Shown: piece by piece, positions 8,763-17,286 of the stretch
Layout of the letters: each line of letters opens with the position of its first letter
Numbering within the stretch: the first letter of the stretch is position 1
Assembly: GCA_964498125.1 (NCBI GenBank)
Contig: CAZCGE010000142.1
Coordinates: 1-64,000 of the forward strand
Direction of reading: 5' to 3'
Source: CAMDBL01 sp964498125
GTDB taxonomy: Bacteria > Pseudomonadota > Alphaproteobacteria > Rhizobiales > Hyphomicrobiaceae
Length of the DNA: 64,000 nt
Notes under the pieces: generated by a model
What the model was told of the DNA's origin: nothing
The model's database searches: none
What the model saw: the letters and a program-made list of their open reading frames with translations, nothing else
Program-made: the position numbers and the translations under genes

Positions 8763-9260
8763 TCAGTCTCCAATCCGGACTGTGCCATCGGGCTGCACCG
8801 TGCCTCTGACGACAATGCCGCTGTCCTGGTTCTGGGCGCTGATGACCTCGCCAGCCGTGCCGGCCTGGAGCGCCAATCCGCGGCTGGTGATGTGCAGGCC
8901 GCCCACCTGGAACAGCAACGTCACCGGCCTGCCCGAGCGGACCAGATCGGGTTCGCGCACGGCATGGCGCGGGATTGTCTGGCCTGGCAGCAGTGTTCGG
9001 CGCGCAACCTTGCCGATCAGTGCCTCGCGCGAGCTGTGCATCTGCTCGCGCGTGTCGGCAGCCAGGACCAAGCGGCGATCCTCGATCATGGCCATGGTGA
9101 TGGTATCGCCTGGATAGATGGCGAGGCGGGCCACCGGCAGCGTGGCCTCGATCGCCGAAACTTGGCCGGTCATTGCCAGCGCGCCTAGCAGCAGAGCGCC
9201 GACTGACACCATCATCCCGAGCGTCGCTCCGCCAATTTGACCGCGCCGACGGCCCATCAT
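8763..9260 (-). CDS. flgA: Flagellar P-ring assembly chaperone FlgA
   Basis: FlgA is the periplasmic chaperone needed for P-ring (FlgI) assembly. The 165 residues start with a hydrophobic signal segment (LGMMVSVGALLLGALAMTGQVSA). An SAF-type domain follows: VARLAIYPGDTITMAMIEDRRL, GKVARRTLLPGQTIPRHAVREP, and the C-terminal GEVISAQNQDSGIVVRGTVQPDGTVRI. It lies immediately before flgI and overlaps the flgG stop by 4 nt, so the chaperone and its client are cotranscribed. ATG 9257 is an alternative start one codon in. Confidence 0.92.
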   Translation of the reverse strand: MMGRRRGQIGGATLGMMVSVGALLLGALAMTGQVSAIEATLPVARLAIYPGDTITMAMIEDRRLVLAADTREQMHSSREALIGKVARRTLLPGQTIPRHAVREPDLVRSGRPVTLLFQVGGLHITSRGLALQAGTAGEVISAQNQDSGIVVRGTVQPDGTVRIGD

Positions 9261-10045
9261 CGGATGCCCTTGGTGATCGTGCCGTACATCTCATCGACGG
9301 CCTGAATGACCTTCGTGTTCATCTCGTAGGCGCGCTGGGCGGTGATCAGCTCGGTGATCTCCTTCACTGGATCGACGTTGGAATGCTCGAGATAGCCCTG
9401 CTGTACGCTGGCGAGTCCCGGATCGCCGGGGACTGCGAGATTGGCCGGGCCCGACGCGGCGGTCTCGCGAAACAGATTGCCGCCGATTGGATCAAGACCG
9501 GCTTCGTTGACGAATCGTGCGAGCGTGATCTGTCCGACCACTTGCAGGTCGGATGCGCCATCGATGCGCACCGAGACCTGGCCGGTATCGCTGATGACGA
9601 CGTCGCTGGCATTGTTGGGAATGATGATGCCAGGCTGCACGGTGTTGCCATCGGCGGTCACCAGCTGTCCGTTGGCATTCTTGTTGAACGATCCTGTCCG
9701 CGTATAGAACATGTCGCCGTTGGCGGTGGCGACCTGAAACCAGCCACGCCCGTTCAAGCCCAGATCGAACCTGTTGTTGGTGCTGTTCAGCGCGCCCTGG
9801 ATATGCAGGTTGCGAACTGCAACGGTGCGGGCACCAAGACCGATCTGCGTACCTTCCGGCACCTGGTTCTGCGCGCTTCTGCCGGGCGTGCCGGCGACGC
9901 GCTCGGCCTGGTACAGCAGATCGGTGAACTCGGCACGCGCCCGCTTGAACCCGGTCGTGTTGATGTTGGCGATGTTGTTGGCGATCACTTCGGTATTGAG
10001 CTGTTGAGCAGCCATGCCCGTCGCGGCAATTGCCAATGCACGCAT
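9257..10045 (-). CDS. flgG: Flagellar distal rod protein FlgG
   Basis: FlgG forms the distal rod. The 262 residues match the family length. The N-terminal rod signature is MRALAIAATGMAAQQLNTEVIANNIANINTTGFKRARAEFTDLLYQ. A central FLNGRGWF-like segment (LGLNGRGWFQVATANG) and the C-terminal helix EHSNVDPVKEITELITAQRAYEMNTKVIQAVDEM are also typical. It is exported by the type III apparatus and has no cleaved signal. It lies 18 nt after fliE in the operon. Confidence 0.97.
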   Translation of the reverse strand: MRALAIAATGMAAQQLNTEVIANNIANINTTGFKRARAEFTDLLYQAERVAGTPGRSAQNQVPEGTQIGLGARTVAVRNLHIQGALNSTNNRFDLGLNGRGWFQVATANGDMFYTRTGSFNKNANGQLVTADGNTVQPGIIIPNNASDVVISDTGQVSVRIDGASDLQVVGQITLARFVNEAGLDPIGGNLFRETAASGPANLAVPGDPGLASVQQGYLEHSNVDPVKEITELITAQRAYEMNTKVIQAVDEMYGTITKGIR

Positions 10046-10063
10046 CTGTGGACGTCCTTCTGT

Positions 10064-10372
10064 TCAGATCGTCATACGGTTGATCTCGAGATACGCGGCG
10101 ACGATCTTGTCGCGCAGCGCTATTCCGGTTTGCAGCGCCTGCTCGGCGGCCATCACCTTGCCGACGACCTCCTGGATCGGCAGTTGACCCGCGAGCCCGC
10201 CGGCTGCCGCCGCCTCGCCATGCCGCAGTGTGTCGATGGCCTGGCGTGCAAAGCCCGCCAGCACATCGGCGAATTCCGATGGCGAGGTTTGGCCCGCGGC
10301 TGGCGCGGCAGGTTGCATGGGGGCCGGTGTGTCGGGCCGGCCAGGGATGGGGGCAATCAGACTGTTCAGCAT
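10064..10372 (-). CDS. fliE: Flagellar hook-basal body protein FliE
   Basis: FliE joins the MS-ring to the proximal rod. The 102 residues have a Pro-rich variable N-terminus. The conserved C-terminal half has SEFADVLAGFARQAIDTLRHGE and IQEVVGKVMAAEQALQTGIALRDKIVAAYLEINRMTI, the classic FliE ending. The first base of its start codon is shared with the last base of the flgC stop, so translation is probably coupled. Confidence 0.93.
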   Translation of the reverse strand: MLNSLIAPIPGRPDTPAPMQPAAPAAGQTSPSEFADVLAGFARQAIDTLRHGEAAAAGGLAGQLPIQEVVGKVMAAEQALQTGIALRDKIVAAYLEINRMTI

Positions 10373-10797
10373 CAGGTCGCCTTCAGCAGATCGATGGTCA
10401 TTGCCACGAGCTCACGCGACTGACGGATCACTTGCAGATTGGCCTCGTAGGATCGATTGGCCTCGCGCATGTCGCCAAGCTCGATCAACGGGTTGACGTT
10501 GGGGTGCTTGACGTAGCCGTGCGCGTCGGCAGCCGGGTGGCTGGCGTTGAACTCGGCGCGATAGGGCGCGCTGTCCCGGCCGATGGCGTCGAGTCTGACG
10601 CCGATGCCACCGCTTGCCTCGACCAATGCCGCCTCGAAGCTCACAGTCTTGCGTGTGTATGGGTCGCCGCCTGGCTGGGCTGCTGTCGAATGCGCATTGG
10701 CAAGGTTCTCAGCCACGACTTGCATGCGCATGGCCTGAGCCGACAGTGCGGAGCTCGCGACCTTGATGGCAGCGCTCAGCGGATCGGAGAGCTTCAT
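10372..10797 (-). CDS. flgC: Flagellar proximal rod protein FlgC
   Basis: FlgC is one of the proximal rod subunits. The 141 residues are canonical: N-terminal KVASSALSAQAMRMQVVAENLANAHST, and the C-terminal HPNVNPLIELGDMREANRSYEANLQVIRQSRELVAMTIDLLKAT. It overlaps the flgB stop by 4 nt (start 10797) and fliE by 1 nt. Confidence 0.96.
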   Translation of the reverse strand: MKLSDPLSAAIKVASSALSAQAMRMQVVAENLANAHSTAAQPGGDPYTRKTVSFEAALVEASGGIGVRLDAIGRDSAPYRAEFNASHPAADAHGYVKHPNVNPLIELGDMREANRSYEANLQVIRQSRELVAMTIDLLKAT

Positions 10798-11162
10798 GCG
10801 CGGACTCCGGCCAGCACCATCCGATTGAATGTCTTGACGAGCGAAACGTTGAAGGCATAGCCGCGATGGATCTCGCCGGCTGAGGTGAGCTCGGTGGCGA
10901 TGTCGACCGTGTTACCCGAATGGGTCGCCGTCTCCGCCGCTTTGGCCTCGACGCCGGCAAGGGCGACGCGCGGTTCGACTTGCTGATGCGCGGGATGGTT
11001 TGCCGCCTGCCTGAGCCCAGCCTCGGCAATGACTCGGTCAAAGGACTCGACGCCGATCGCCTTGTAGCCCGGTGTGTTGGCATTGGCGATATTGGCGGCG
11101 ACAGCTGCCTGGCGCTGCGCCAGCCAGGCTCGGTGCTGGCCGGCAAGGTCGAAGAGGGTCAT
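10794..11162 (-). CDS. flgB: Flagellar proximal rod protein FlgB
   Basis: FlgB is the most proximal rod subunit. The 122 residues show a rod-family N-terminus (HRAWLAQRQAAVAANIANANTPGYKAIGVESF) and the C-terminal helix GEIHRGYAFNVSLVKTFNRMVLAGVRA. It is the first recognised structural gene of the minus-strand flagellar operon. The 77-nt gap to the upstream unknown gene contains the inverted repeat GGATTGACGATCC (about 11178-11190, TGGATTGACGATCCA), but no clear promoter. Confidence 0.95.
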   Translation of the reverse strand: MTLFDLAGQHRAWLAQRQAAVAANIANANTPGYKAIGVESFDRVIAEAGLRQAANHPAHQQVEPRVALAGVEAKAAETATHSGNTVDIATELTSAGEIHRGYAFNVSLVKTFNRMVLAGVRA

Positions 11163-11239
11163 GTTGGCTCTGCGTGGATTGACGATCCACCCGAGCTAGA
11201 CCGCTTCGGTTGCGCCAAACTTGCAGAGCTGGCCGAAAA

Positions 11240-11869
11240 TCAATGCCGCGTGGCGCCGGTAACAGGCGTCACCGGCGCCTCCGACACAGCCGCCGCCGCC
11301 TGGAGGGCGCCGAAAGCGGCTTGCTTCTCCGCGCTGTCCGCCGGCGTGGAGAGCCACTTGTGCGATGCCGAGATCGGCTGAGACAGTGCCCAAAGGCGCT
11401 CAAACGATCTTGCAGCCTGGTCGGCTGTGGGTTCATTTGCCGTATTGTGGGCTTCGAAGGCATCGCGCAGCTCCGGGTCGCGCCGCATGCTGTCGCCGAT
11501 CCATGTCGCCGCGGCCCCCAGCACCAGGAATTCATGGGCATCGATCAGGCGCGGGTTGCGGGCCAGTCTGGGTTGGCACGCCTGCAGCCAGTGCGGCGCT
11601 GGCGTGCCAGCCGGCGCAACCGCGCTGTCGGTTGAGGCCAGAACGGTGCGCACCTTGATGCCTTGCGCTTCGAACTCGGCTGCGAATGCCGTCAAGGCCC
11701 GCACAACGGGACTGTCCACTGAACGCGCCAGCAACAGGCAGCGTACCGGTTCGGTCGCGCTACCCTGGGCGGCGATCTGCACCAGCTCTCGGGCAATGAA
11801 GTCCTTGAGTCTGGGCTCCTTCTCCTGTTTGCGGACGACTTGCATGCGCGAAGGAGTCTTGACGATCAT
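11240..11869 (-). CDS. Unknown protein upstream of the flagellar operon
   Basis: A 209-residue soluble protein with no signal peptide or membrane segment. The middle has an alpha/beta pattern: VRCLLLARSVDSPVVRALTAFAAEFEAQGIKVRTVLAS, then LIDAHEFLVLGAAATWIGDSMRRDP. This looks like a Rossmann-type fold, but I do not recognise the family. It lies 77 nt upstream of flgB on the same strand and could be the first gene of that operon. Codon use is normal for the window. A motility role would be inference from position only. Confidence 0.6.
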   Translation of the reverse strand: MIVKTPSRMQVVRKQEKEPRLKDFIARELVQIAAQGSATEPVRCLLLARSVDSPVVRALTAFAAEFEAQGIKVRTVLASTDSAVAPAGTPAPHWLQACQPRLARNPRLIDAHEFLVLGAAATWIGDSMRRDPELRDAFEAHNTANEPTADQAARSFERLWALSQPISASHKWLSTPADSAEKQAAFGALQAAAAVSEAPVTPVTGATRH

Positions 11870-12800
11870 GTTGGGCTTTCCCGTACGTCGCGGACCAGGG
11901 TGGGGCTGCCCTGTTTCAACCCGCGCTTGTCGTTGCAGTCATTTAGCCGCAAACGCGTTAAATTATGATTGAGCTGCGCCCCGTCCAGACACAGATGCGG
12001 GGCAATGCAGGGGACCGCACGGTGAGGCTGGCGGTCGCAGGTGTGGGGATGCCCGGGCCCTGCCTCGCCCGATCTTGTCTATCGGTTGTCGTTGCGTACG
12101 GGGGCAGCACCACAGGTTGATGATGTGTGCCTTACGCCAGCGCGCCGGCTGGGCATGTAAATCTGCAGCCGAGCGCGGTGAAAATACCATTTTCGACCTA
12201 CTTTCTACGCGGGACGCTGGACATCGGCGCAGTCATCGATGGCCGCTCTTGTCTTGGTCCGCACGGCGACTGCGCGCGAGCCCCCTGCGCCTGGCTGAAT
12301 TCGGGTGACTACGACCAGCCCATGGGCACGGAGTGCATGGATACGGAGGCTTCTTGTCGCTTGTGCGGCGCAGCCGTGGCTCGAAGAGCGCTGTCAAGCA
12401 AATGCTGTGGAAAAAATGCCAAATCCGGTATCCTGTTGCCGGCAACGGTCCCTGCCCTCGAGCCCACCCACCGGCATCGGCAACGGGCCGGGAAGACGTG
12501 TCTTGCTGCCTCCAGGTGTCGCGGTCGCGCAATGATCGATCAGCACTGCATCGCGATTGAGCTGTGGTCGACGACTCGGGGACATGAACGGGAAATGACG
12601 CATGCGCCATCTGGCATGCGTGATCTGGGTTGCGCGCCAGATCGATATCGCCGAGCATTTCCGGGCGGCGGTCGCCACCGCGGATCAGCTCCGCTGGGCC
12701 TGACCCCGGCGCCGTGCCCCGCGTTGAACTGCGTCGCGGCCTGTGCTTAGCCTGTCGCTGCAAATCCTCCCTGCTCGTCCCGACAGAGGCCGCAGCCCGC
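11870..12800. other. 931-nt region without a convincing gene
   Basis: This space separates the divergent flagellar-side gene and the acyl-CoA synthetase gene. Open frames exist on both strands, for example 12127-12750 on plus. Their translations are rich in Cys, Arg and His, lack any recognisable domain, and overlap one another. Near 11945-11975 is an AT-rich patch that could hold a promoter for the minus-strand gene. At about 12600-12622 two ACGCATGC/GCATGCGT-type arms form a short inverted repeat. The region may be decayed coding sequence; I cannot say of what. Confidence 0.5.
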
Positions 12801-14927
12801 ATGACCTTCGCCAGGGCCTTCGACCCACGCGGCATCGCCATCATCGGCGCGTCCTCTGATCCGACACGGATCGGTGGCCATCCGCTGCGGGCGCTGCGCA
12901 ATGCCGGCTACAAGGGCGGCATTTATCCGGTCAACCCCAAGTATCGTGAGATCGCGGGGCAGAGGTGCTTTCCCTCCGCCAGGGCAATCGACGGCCCGTG
13001 CGATCTCGCCATCATCGCCGTTCCCTCTGCCGCCGCGCCCGCCGCCGTGCGCGAGGCGGGCGAGGCGGGAATTGCGGTTGCCATCGTGCTCACCGCCGGT
13101 TTCCGCGAAGCCGGAGCCGAGGGCCAGCGGCTGGAGGCGGAGCTGTTGGTAGCCGCGCGCGCCACCGGCATCCGCGTCATCGGCCCCAACTGTCAGGGCA
13201 TGCTGGTGCTGCAGTCGAGGGTTTGGGCCGTGTTCGGCAGCCTCGCCGAGGAAGCGGACCTCAGGCCGGGCCGCGTCAGCGGCGCCTTCCAGTCGGGCGG
13301 CTTCGGCTTCGGCATCGTCAACCTGGCCGAACAGCAGGGCGTCGGTTTCCGCATCTGCGTGTCGACCGGCAACGAGACCGACGTGACCATGCCGGAGCTG
13401 CTCGGCGCGTTGATCGAGGATGCCGGCACCGATATGGCTTTCGGCCTGCTCGAGGGCACGCCCGATGCCCGCCGTTTTTTGGCGCTGGGTCGCCGCTCGC
13501 TGGAGCTCGGCAAGCCCGTCCTGATCTGGAAGAGCGCCATCACCGAGCCGGGCGCCAAGGCCGCCGCCTCGCACACCGCCAATATGACCGGCTCGTCGGA
13601 CCTGTGGCGCGCCGCCATCCGTCAGGCCGGGCTGATCGAGGTCGACGACGTCGAGCCAATCACCGATCTCGCCAAGCTCGTCGCGCAGGGCCGCCTGCCG
13701 AAGGGTCCGCGCGTCGGCGTGCTGTCGATCTCGGGCGGCTCCAGCATCGTCTTTGCCGATCGCGGCACCGCTGGCGGCCTGACACTGCCGGCGTTCACCG
13801 AGGCGACGCACGATGCGCTGCGCCCGATCATCCCGTCGTTCGGCTCGATCCAGAACCCGGCCGACGTGACCGCCAGCGTCTTCAACGACATGACGATGCT
13901 GACGCGCGCCACCGAAATCGTGCTGGCCGATCCCGGCATCGACCAGGTGGTGCTGATGCTGGCCTCGCTGCCGGGGCTGCCGGCGTTGCGCGCCGCCGAG
14001 GCGATTGCCGATGCCGCGATGCGCACCGACAAGCCCGTCACGCTCGTCTGGTCGGGGCGCCGGTCAAAGTCGGAAGCTGCCTATGCCGTGCTCGAAGCCG
14101 CACGGGTTCCGATCGTGCCGACGCCGTCACGAATGGCGACCGCGATGGCCCGGCTGACGCGCTTCTCCCTCGATCGCGGCCGCCTCCTGCCGCGACGTGT
14201 GCCGGACGACGTGGTGTTGCCGGACGGGCTGGTGCTGCCAGTGGGGGCTGCGACCCTGAGCGAGGTCGACAGCAAGCGTCTGCTGTCAGCGTTCGGCATT
14301 GCGGTGACGCGCGAGGTGCTGGTGCCGACCGGCGGCGATGCAATATCGGCAACGCGCGATTTGAAACCGCCCTTCGCTGTCAAGGTCGTCTCCGCCGACA
14401 TCGCCCACAAGTCCGACATCGGCGGCGTCCGCCTCGGGGTGGGCGCCGAGCTTGCGAGCGCCGTCGCCGACGTGACGGCGTGCGCACGATCAGCGATCCC
14501 CACCGCCCACATCGATGGTGTGCTGGTCGCCGAGATGGCGCGCGGGATCGAGGTGCTGATCGGCGTCGTCAACGATGCGAGCTTCGGACCAGCCATTGCG
14601 CTCGGACTTGGCGGCGTGATGACCGAAGTGATGCAGGACGTGACCTACCGCATCGCTCCTTTCGACATTGAGACGGCGCGCGAGATGATCGCCGATCTCA
14701 AGGCAGCGCCGCTGTTCCATGGCCATCGTGGCAGCCCGCCGGCCGACGTCGAGGCGCTGGCCGAGACGCTGGTCAAGGTCTCGGGTCTGGCCTGGGCGCT
14801 GCGCGATCGTCTCACCGAGCTGGACATCAATCCCGTGTTCGTCCGGCCCGCCGGCCAAGGCGTGGTGGCCGCCGATGCGCTGGCCATCCTGACGCCCGCC
14901 AGCCCCGCCGCGGAGAGTGCATCGTGA
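12801..14927 (+). CDS. Acyl-CoA synthetase, NDP-forming type (CoA-binding / ATP-grasp)
   Basis: A 708-residue enzyme of the acetyl-CoA synthetase (ADP-forming) superfamily, which interconverts an acyl-CoA and the free acid with nucleotide phosphorylation. An N-terminal CoA-binding Rossmann domain (about 1-135) has IIGASSDPTRIGGHPLRAL. Two succinyl-CoA-ligase-like domains (about 145-450) carry the region of the phosphorylated His, AAASHTANMTGS, where family members have SHTGAMAG-like sequence. The C-terminal ATP-grasp domain (about 475-700) has PFAVKVVSADIAHKSDIGGVRLG and LTELDINPVFV. There is no GNAT acetyltransferase domain. The frame is open well upstream, but ATG 12801 begins the conserved domain. 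It ends in a GTGA overlap with the AbrB-family gene. The substrate cannot be read from sequence. Confidence 0.88.
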   Translation: MTFARAFDPRGIAIIGASSDPTRIGGHPLRALRNAGYKGGIYPVNPKYREIAGQRCFPSARAIDGPCDLAIIAVPSAAAPAAVREAGEAGIAVAIVLTAGFREAGAEGQRLEAELLVAARATGIRVIGPNCQGMLVLQSRVWAVFGSLAEEADLRPGRVSGAFQSGGFGFGIVNLAEQQGVGFRICVSTGNETDVTMPELLGALIEDAGTDMAFGLLEGTPDARRFLALGRRSLELGKPVLIWKSAITEPGAKAAASHTANMTGSSDLWRAAIRQAGLIEVDDVEPITDLAKLVAQGRLPKGPRVGVLSISGGSSIVFADRGTAGGLTLPAFTEATHDALRPIIPSFGSIQNPADVTASVFNDMTMLTRATEIVLADPGIDQVVLMLASLPGLPALRAAEAIADAAMRTDKPVTLVWSGRRSKSEAAYAVLEAARVPIVPTPSRMATAMARLTRFSLDRGRLLPRRVPDDVVLPDGLVLPVGAATLSEVDSKRLLSAFGIAVTREVLVPTGGDAISATRDLKPPFAVKVVSADIAHKSDIGGVRLGVGAELASAVADVTACARSAIPTAHIDGVLVAEMARGIEVLIGVVNDASFGPAIALGLGGVMTEVMQDVTYRIAPFDIETAREMIADLKAAPLFHGHRGSPPADVEALAETLVKVSGLAWALRDRLTELDINPVFVRPAGQGVVAADALAILTPASPAAESAS

Positions 14928-15973
14928 TGGCCGGGCTCGATGCGGTCGCGCTGCGCAAGCTTGCCACGGCGCTGGCCATCGGCGGCGGCGGCGGCTGGCT
15001 GTTCGCCATGCTGGGGCTGCCGGCCGGCTGGCTGACGGGCGCCGCCATCTGTGTCGGGGCCGCCGCCCTGATCGGCCTGCCGATCGTCATGCCGGCGCCG
15101 GTGCGCAATACGGTCTTTTCCGTGCTCGGCGCCAGCATCGGCGCCACCGTCACGCCGGCCACGATCACCATGCTGTGGCGCTGGCCGATCGGGCTGGTCG
15201 GCCTCGTCGCCTCGGTGTTTCTCACCATGGCGGGGATCGCCTTCTATCTGGAGCGGGTGCACGGCTTCGACAAGGCGACGGCCCGGCTGTCCGGCATTCC
15301 GGGCAACATGGGGCTGGTGCTGGCGCTGACCGAGCAGTGCGACTGCGACAAGCCGCGCGTCATCATCATCCAGGTGTTCCGCCTGGTGATGATGGTGATC
15401 GTGGCGCCGATGCTGCTCGCCGCGGTGGGTTTCGGGCCGCCGACCAATCCGCGTCTGTCCAACGCGCCGACGGCGACGCCGCTGGAGCTTGGCCTGTTGC
15501 TGGCGGCGGCGGTGGTTGGCATCTGGCTGCTGCGTCGCGTCCGGTTTCCGGCGCCGTACATGTTCGGCGCCATGCTGGGTGGTGCCGTGCTGTATGGCTC
15601 GGGCGGCCAAACGGGCGTGCTGCCGGGTTGGCTGCTGGTGCCGTGCTTCATTATTACCGGCACGATCGTCGGCAGTAATCTGATCGGCGTCGACCGCAGG
15701 CTGCTGCAACAGACATTTCTGGCCGGGCTCGGCAGCGTCGCCATCGGCACGGCGGTGGCGCTGGCCTGCGCCTGGCCTGTCAGCGCCATGATGCGCGTGC
15801 CGATCGCCCAGGTCTGGTTCGCCTACGCGCCGGGTGGCGTCGACATGATGGCGATCCTGGCCCTGGCGCTGGGCCTCGACGCGGCGTTCGTCGGCGCCCA
15901 CCACGCCGCGCGGTTTTTCTGTCTCGGCATCCTGGTGCCGACCTGGATGCGGGGCATTTTGACGCGCGCTTGA
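14924..15973 (+). CDS. AbrB-family integral membrane protein
   Basis: A 349-residue polytopic membrane protein with about ten hydrophobic segments. It matches the AbrB membrane family (unrelated to the DNA-binding AbrB), often annotated as ammonia monooxygenase-like or a putative regulator/transporter. Diagnostic stretches are LGLPAGWLTGAAICVGAAALIGLPI, VLGASIGATVTP, LSGIPGNMGLVLAL, and the C-terminal YAPGGVDMMAILALALGLDAAFVGAHHAARFF, including the two-fold repeat typical of the family. The start GTG 14924 overlaps the previous stop (GTGA); ATG 14927 is equally possible. Translational coupling suggests a shared pathway with the acyl-CoA synthetase, perhaps export or uptake of its acid, which is inference. 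Confidence 0.85.
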   Translation: MMAGLDAVALRKLATALAIGGGGGWLFAMLGLPAGWLTGAAICVGAAALIGLPIVMPAPVRNTVFSVLGASIGATVTPATITMLWRWPIGLVGLVASVFLTMAGIAFYLERVHGFDKATARLSGIPGNMGLVLALTEQCDCDKPRVIIIQVFRLVMMVIVAPMLLAAVGFGPPTNPRLSNAPTATPLELGLLLAAAVVGIWLLRRVRFPAPYMFGAMLGGAVLYGSGGQTGVLPGWLLVPCFIITGTIVGSNLIGVDRRLLQQTFLAGLGSVAIGTAVALACAWPVSAMMRVPIAQVWFAYAPGGVDMMAILALALGLDAAFVGAHHAARFFCLGILVPTWMRGILTRA

Positions 15974-16035
15974 GGTATCTGGCCCTGGCCAGGTTGCCCC
16001 AGCACATTCAGCCGGGTCGCGTGTGTGAAGATCTC

Positions 16036-16088
16036 ATACCAACCTGCGCAGACTCTGACTCTCAATTATGCCGTGCGCAGGTTGGTAT
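16036..16088. repeat. 15-bp perfect inverted repeat (hairpin)
   Basis: The arms ATACCAACCTGCGCA (16036-16050) and TGCGCAGGTTGGTAT (16074-16088) are exact complements separated by 23 nt. It lies between the AbrB-family gene and the convergent methyltransferase gene. It could work as a terminator for either strand or be a solitary REP-like element; there is no clear U-tract next to either arm. I saw no second copy in the window. Confidence 0.75.
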
Positions 16089-16164
16089 TCTCTTTTGTTT
16101 GCGCGCAGCCGTCACGCCGCGACGGACGCTGAAAAGGCCGGTGGCAGCATCCGTTCAAAACGCC

Positions 16165-16944
16165 TCAACCCGGCTTCGGATCGAGGATCGCCGCCACTTC
16201 GGGCGTGAACGCGTGCCCGTCAGGGCCGTGCAGCACCATGGGCGGCAGAAGCGTGAGCGGCGCATGGCTGCCTTTGATGCCGCGCACGATGATGCGGATG
16301 GCTGGCGACGACGGCCGGGGCTGGATCGGTCGCACCTCGAGCGCACCGAAACGGCGGGCGAGGCAAGCCAGAACCGAGCCGAGCGCTTCCGCCTTGTGGA
16401 TCAGAGTGACGGTCCCGCTGGCAACGGTCACCCGCGCCAGGAAACGCGCCCACTGCTCCAGATCGTCGGCGGCCATGGCGTTGGCGCCGGCTTTGACGCG
16501 GTCGGCGGGCAATGTGCCACCGGCGGTGTCGTGATAGGGCGGATTGGCCAGCACATGGTCGAAGCTCTCGGCGGCCAGGCCTGCCGCATCGAGCACCGCT
16601 GCACGCTCTCGGATGTCAACTGTGACAACGCTGACGCGCGCGCCAAGCCCATTCAGGGCCACGTTGTCGCGTGCCATTGCGGCTAGCGCCGGCTGCTGCT
16701 CGGCGAGCACGACGCGGGCATCGGCGATGCGTCGGGCAAGGCACAATCCGGCGGTGCCAATGCCCGCACCAGCATCGAGCACACGCTGGCCCCGGCCGGC
16801 GACCACCGGCACTGCCGCGGCCAGTAGCACGGCATCGATGCCGGCGCGATAGCCGGCCGCCGGCTGGCGCAGCCGCAGGGCGCCACCGAGAAAGGCATCC
16901 TCCGTCACGGCGCCTGGGCCTTCAGATGTTACTGCAACCGTCAT
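16165..16944 (-). CDS. TrmN6-like SAM-dependent N6-adenine methyltransferase
   Basis: A 259-residue class I methyltransferase of the tRNA1(Val) adenine-37 N6 methyltransferase (YfiC/TrmN6) type. The start is typical of the group: EDAFLGGALRLRQPAAGYRAGIDAVLLAAAV. SAM motif I is VLDAGAGIGTAGLCLARR, and the catalytic N6-amino methyltransferase motif is NPPY (VLANPPYHD). The frame continues upstream, but ATG 16944 overlaps the stop of the DUF2007 gene as ATGA, which fixes the start. The exact substrate is assumed from family, not shown. Confidence 0.85.
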   Translation of the reverse strand: MTVAVTSEGPGAVTEDAFLGGALRLRQPAAGYRAGIDAVLLAAAVPVVAGRGQRVLDAGAGIGTAGLCLARRIADARVVLAEQQPALAAMARDNVALNGLGARVSVVTVDIRERAAVLDAAGLAAESFDHVLANPPYHDTAGGTLPADRVKAGANAMAADDLEQWARFLARVTVASGTVTLIHKAEALGSVLACLARRFGALEVRPIQPRPSSPAIRIIVRGIKGSHAPLTLLPPMVLHGPDGHAFTPEVAAILDPKPG

Positions 16945-17165
16945 GGCTGGACGATCCACTGCCCGAGTTCGGCATCCTCGAGCAGCCTGCAAGCCCTGGC
17001 AAAGCTCTCCTCGGGCACCAACAGCCGGCGCGGCAGAATGCCAACGGAGCCTTCGAGCGCGCTCATATTGCGATCCAGCACCACGGTTTCGATGCCGCCA
17101 TCGCGCAGCAGACACTGCAGAAAGCCGAGCAGCACCTCGTTATTCGTCCTGACGATCTCGCGCAC
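16941..17165 (-). CDS. DUF2007 small protein
   Basis: A small cytoplasmic protein matching DUF2007 (putative signal-transducing protein): REIVRTNNEVLLGFLQCLLRDGGIETVVLDRNMSALEGSVGILPRRLLVPEESFARACRLL. In the family, translation usually begins just before the RE(L/I)LRTN stretch, so GTG 17165 is used; ATG 17186 in frame would add seven residues. It is coupled to the methyltransferase by a 4-nt overlap and is divergent from the polyprenyl synthase. A DUF2007-TrmN6 pair next to polyprenyl synthase is, to my knowledge, common in alphaproteobacteria. Its biochemical role is unknown. Confidence 0.85.
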   Translation of the reverse strand: MREIVRTNNEVLLGFLQCLLRDGGIETVVLDRNMSALEGSVGILPRRLLVPEESFARACRLLEDAELGQWIVQP

Positions 17166-17272
17166 GCCGTTGATCCATCGTGCCACTATTGTTATGGGCG
17201 CCCTCGTGCGGCAATCTGCCGTGTCAGGGCGTCACGAGCTGACGCTATATGAAATTAGCGACATTGGCAGCC

Positions 17273-17277
17273 GAGGA
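17273..17277 (+). promoter_or_regulatory. Ribosome binding site supporting the polyprenyl synthase start
   Basis: GAGGA lies 9 nt before GTG 17287. It decides between GTG 17287 and ATG 17194, which has no such site and would leave almost no room for promoters between the divergent genes. Confidence 0.55.
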
Positions 17278-17286
17278 TCATCGCCC

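Noticed and set aside
7476..9188. A 570-codon open frame on plus, antisense to flgI, flgA and motE
   Set aside because: It overlaps three well-supported flagellar genes. Its translation is Arg/His/Asp-rich with no domain, as expected for a shadow frame in GC-rich DNA.
11178..11190. Short palindrome upstream of flgB as an operator or sigma-54 site
   Set aside because: It does not show the GG-N10-GC layout of a sigma-54 promoter, and a palindrome of this size is expected by chance.
12127..12750. A 207-codon open frame in the gap before the acyl-CoA synthetase gene
   Set aside because: It is Cys/Arg-rich with no domain, a poor start region, and competing frames on both strands; it is more likely non-coding or decayed.
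17194..17286. ATG 17194 as the start of the polyprenyl synthase
   Set aside because: The extra 31 residues have no family similarity, it lies almost on the start of the divergent DUF2007 gene, and GTG 17287 has a GAGGA site.
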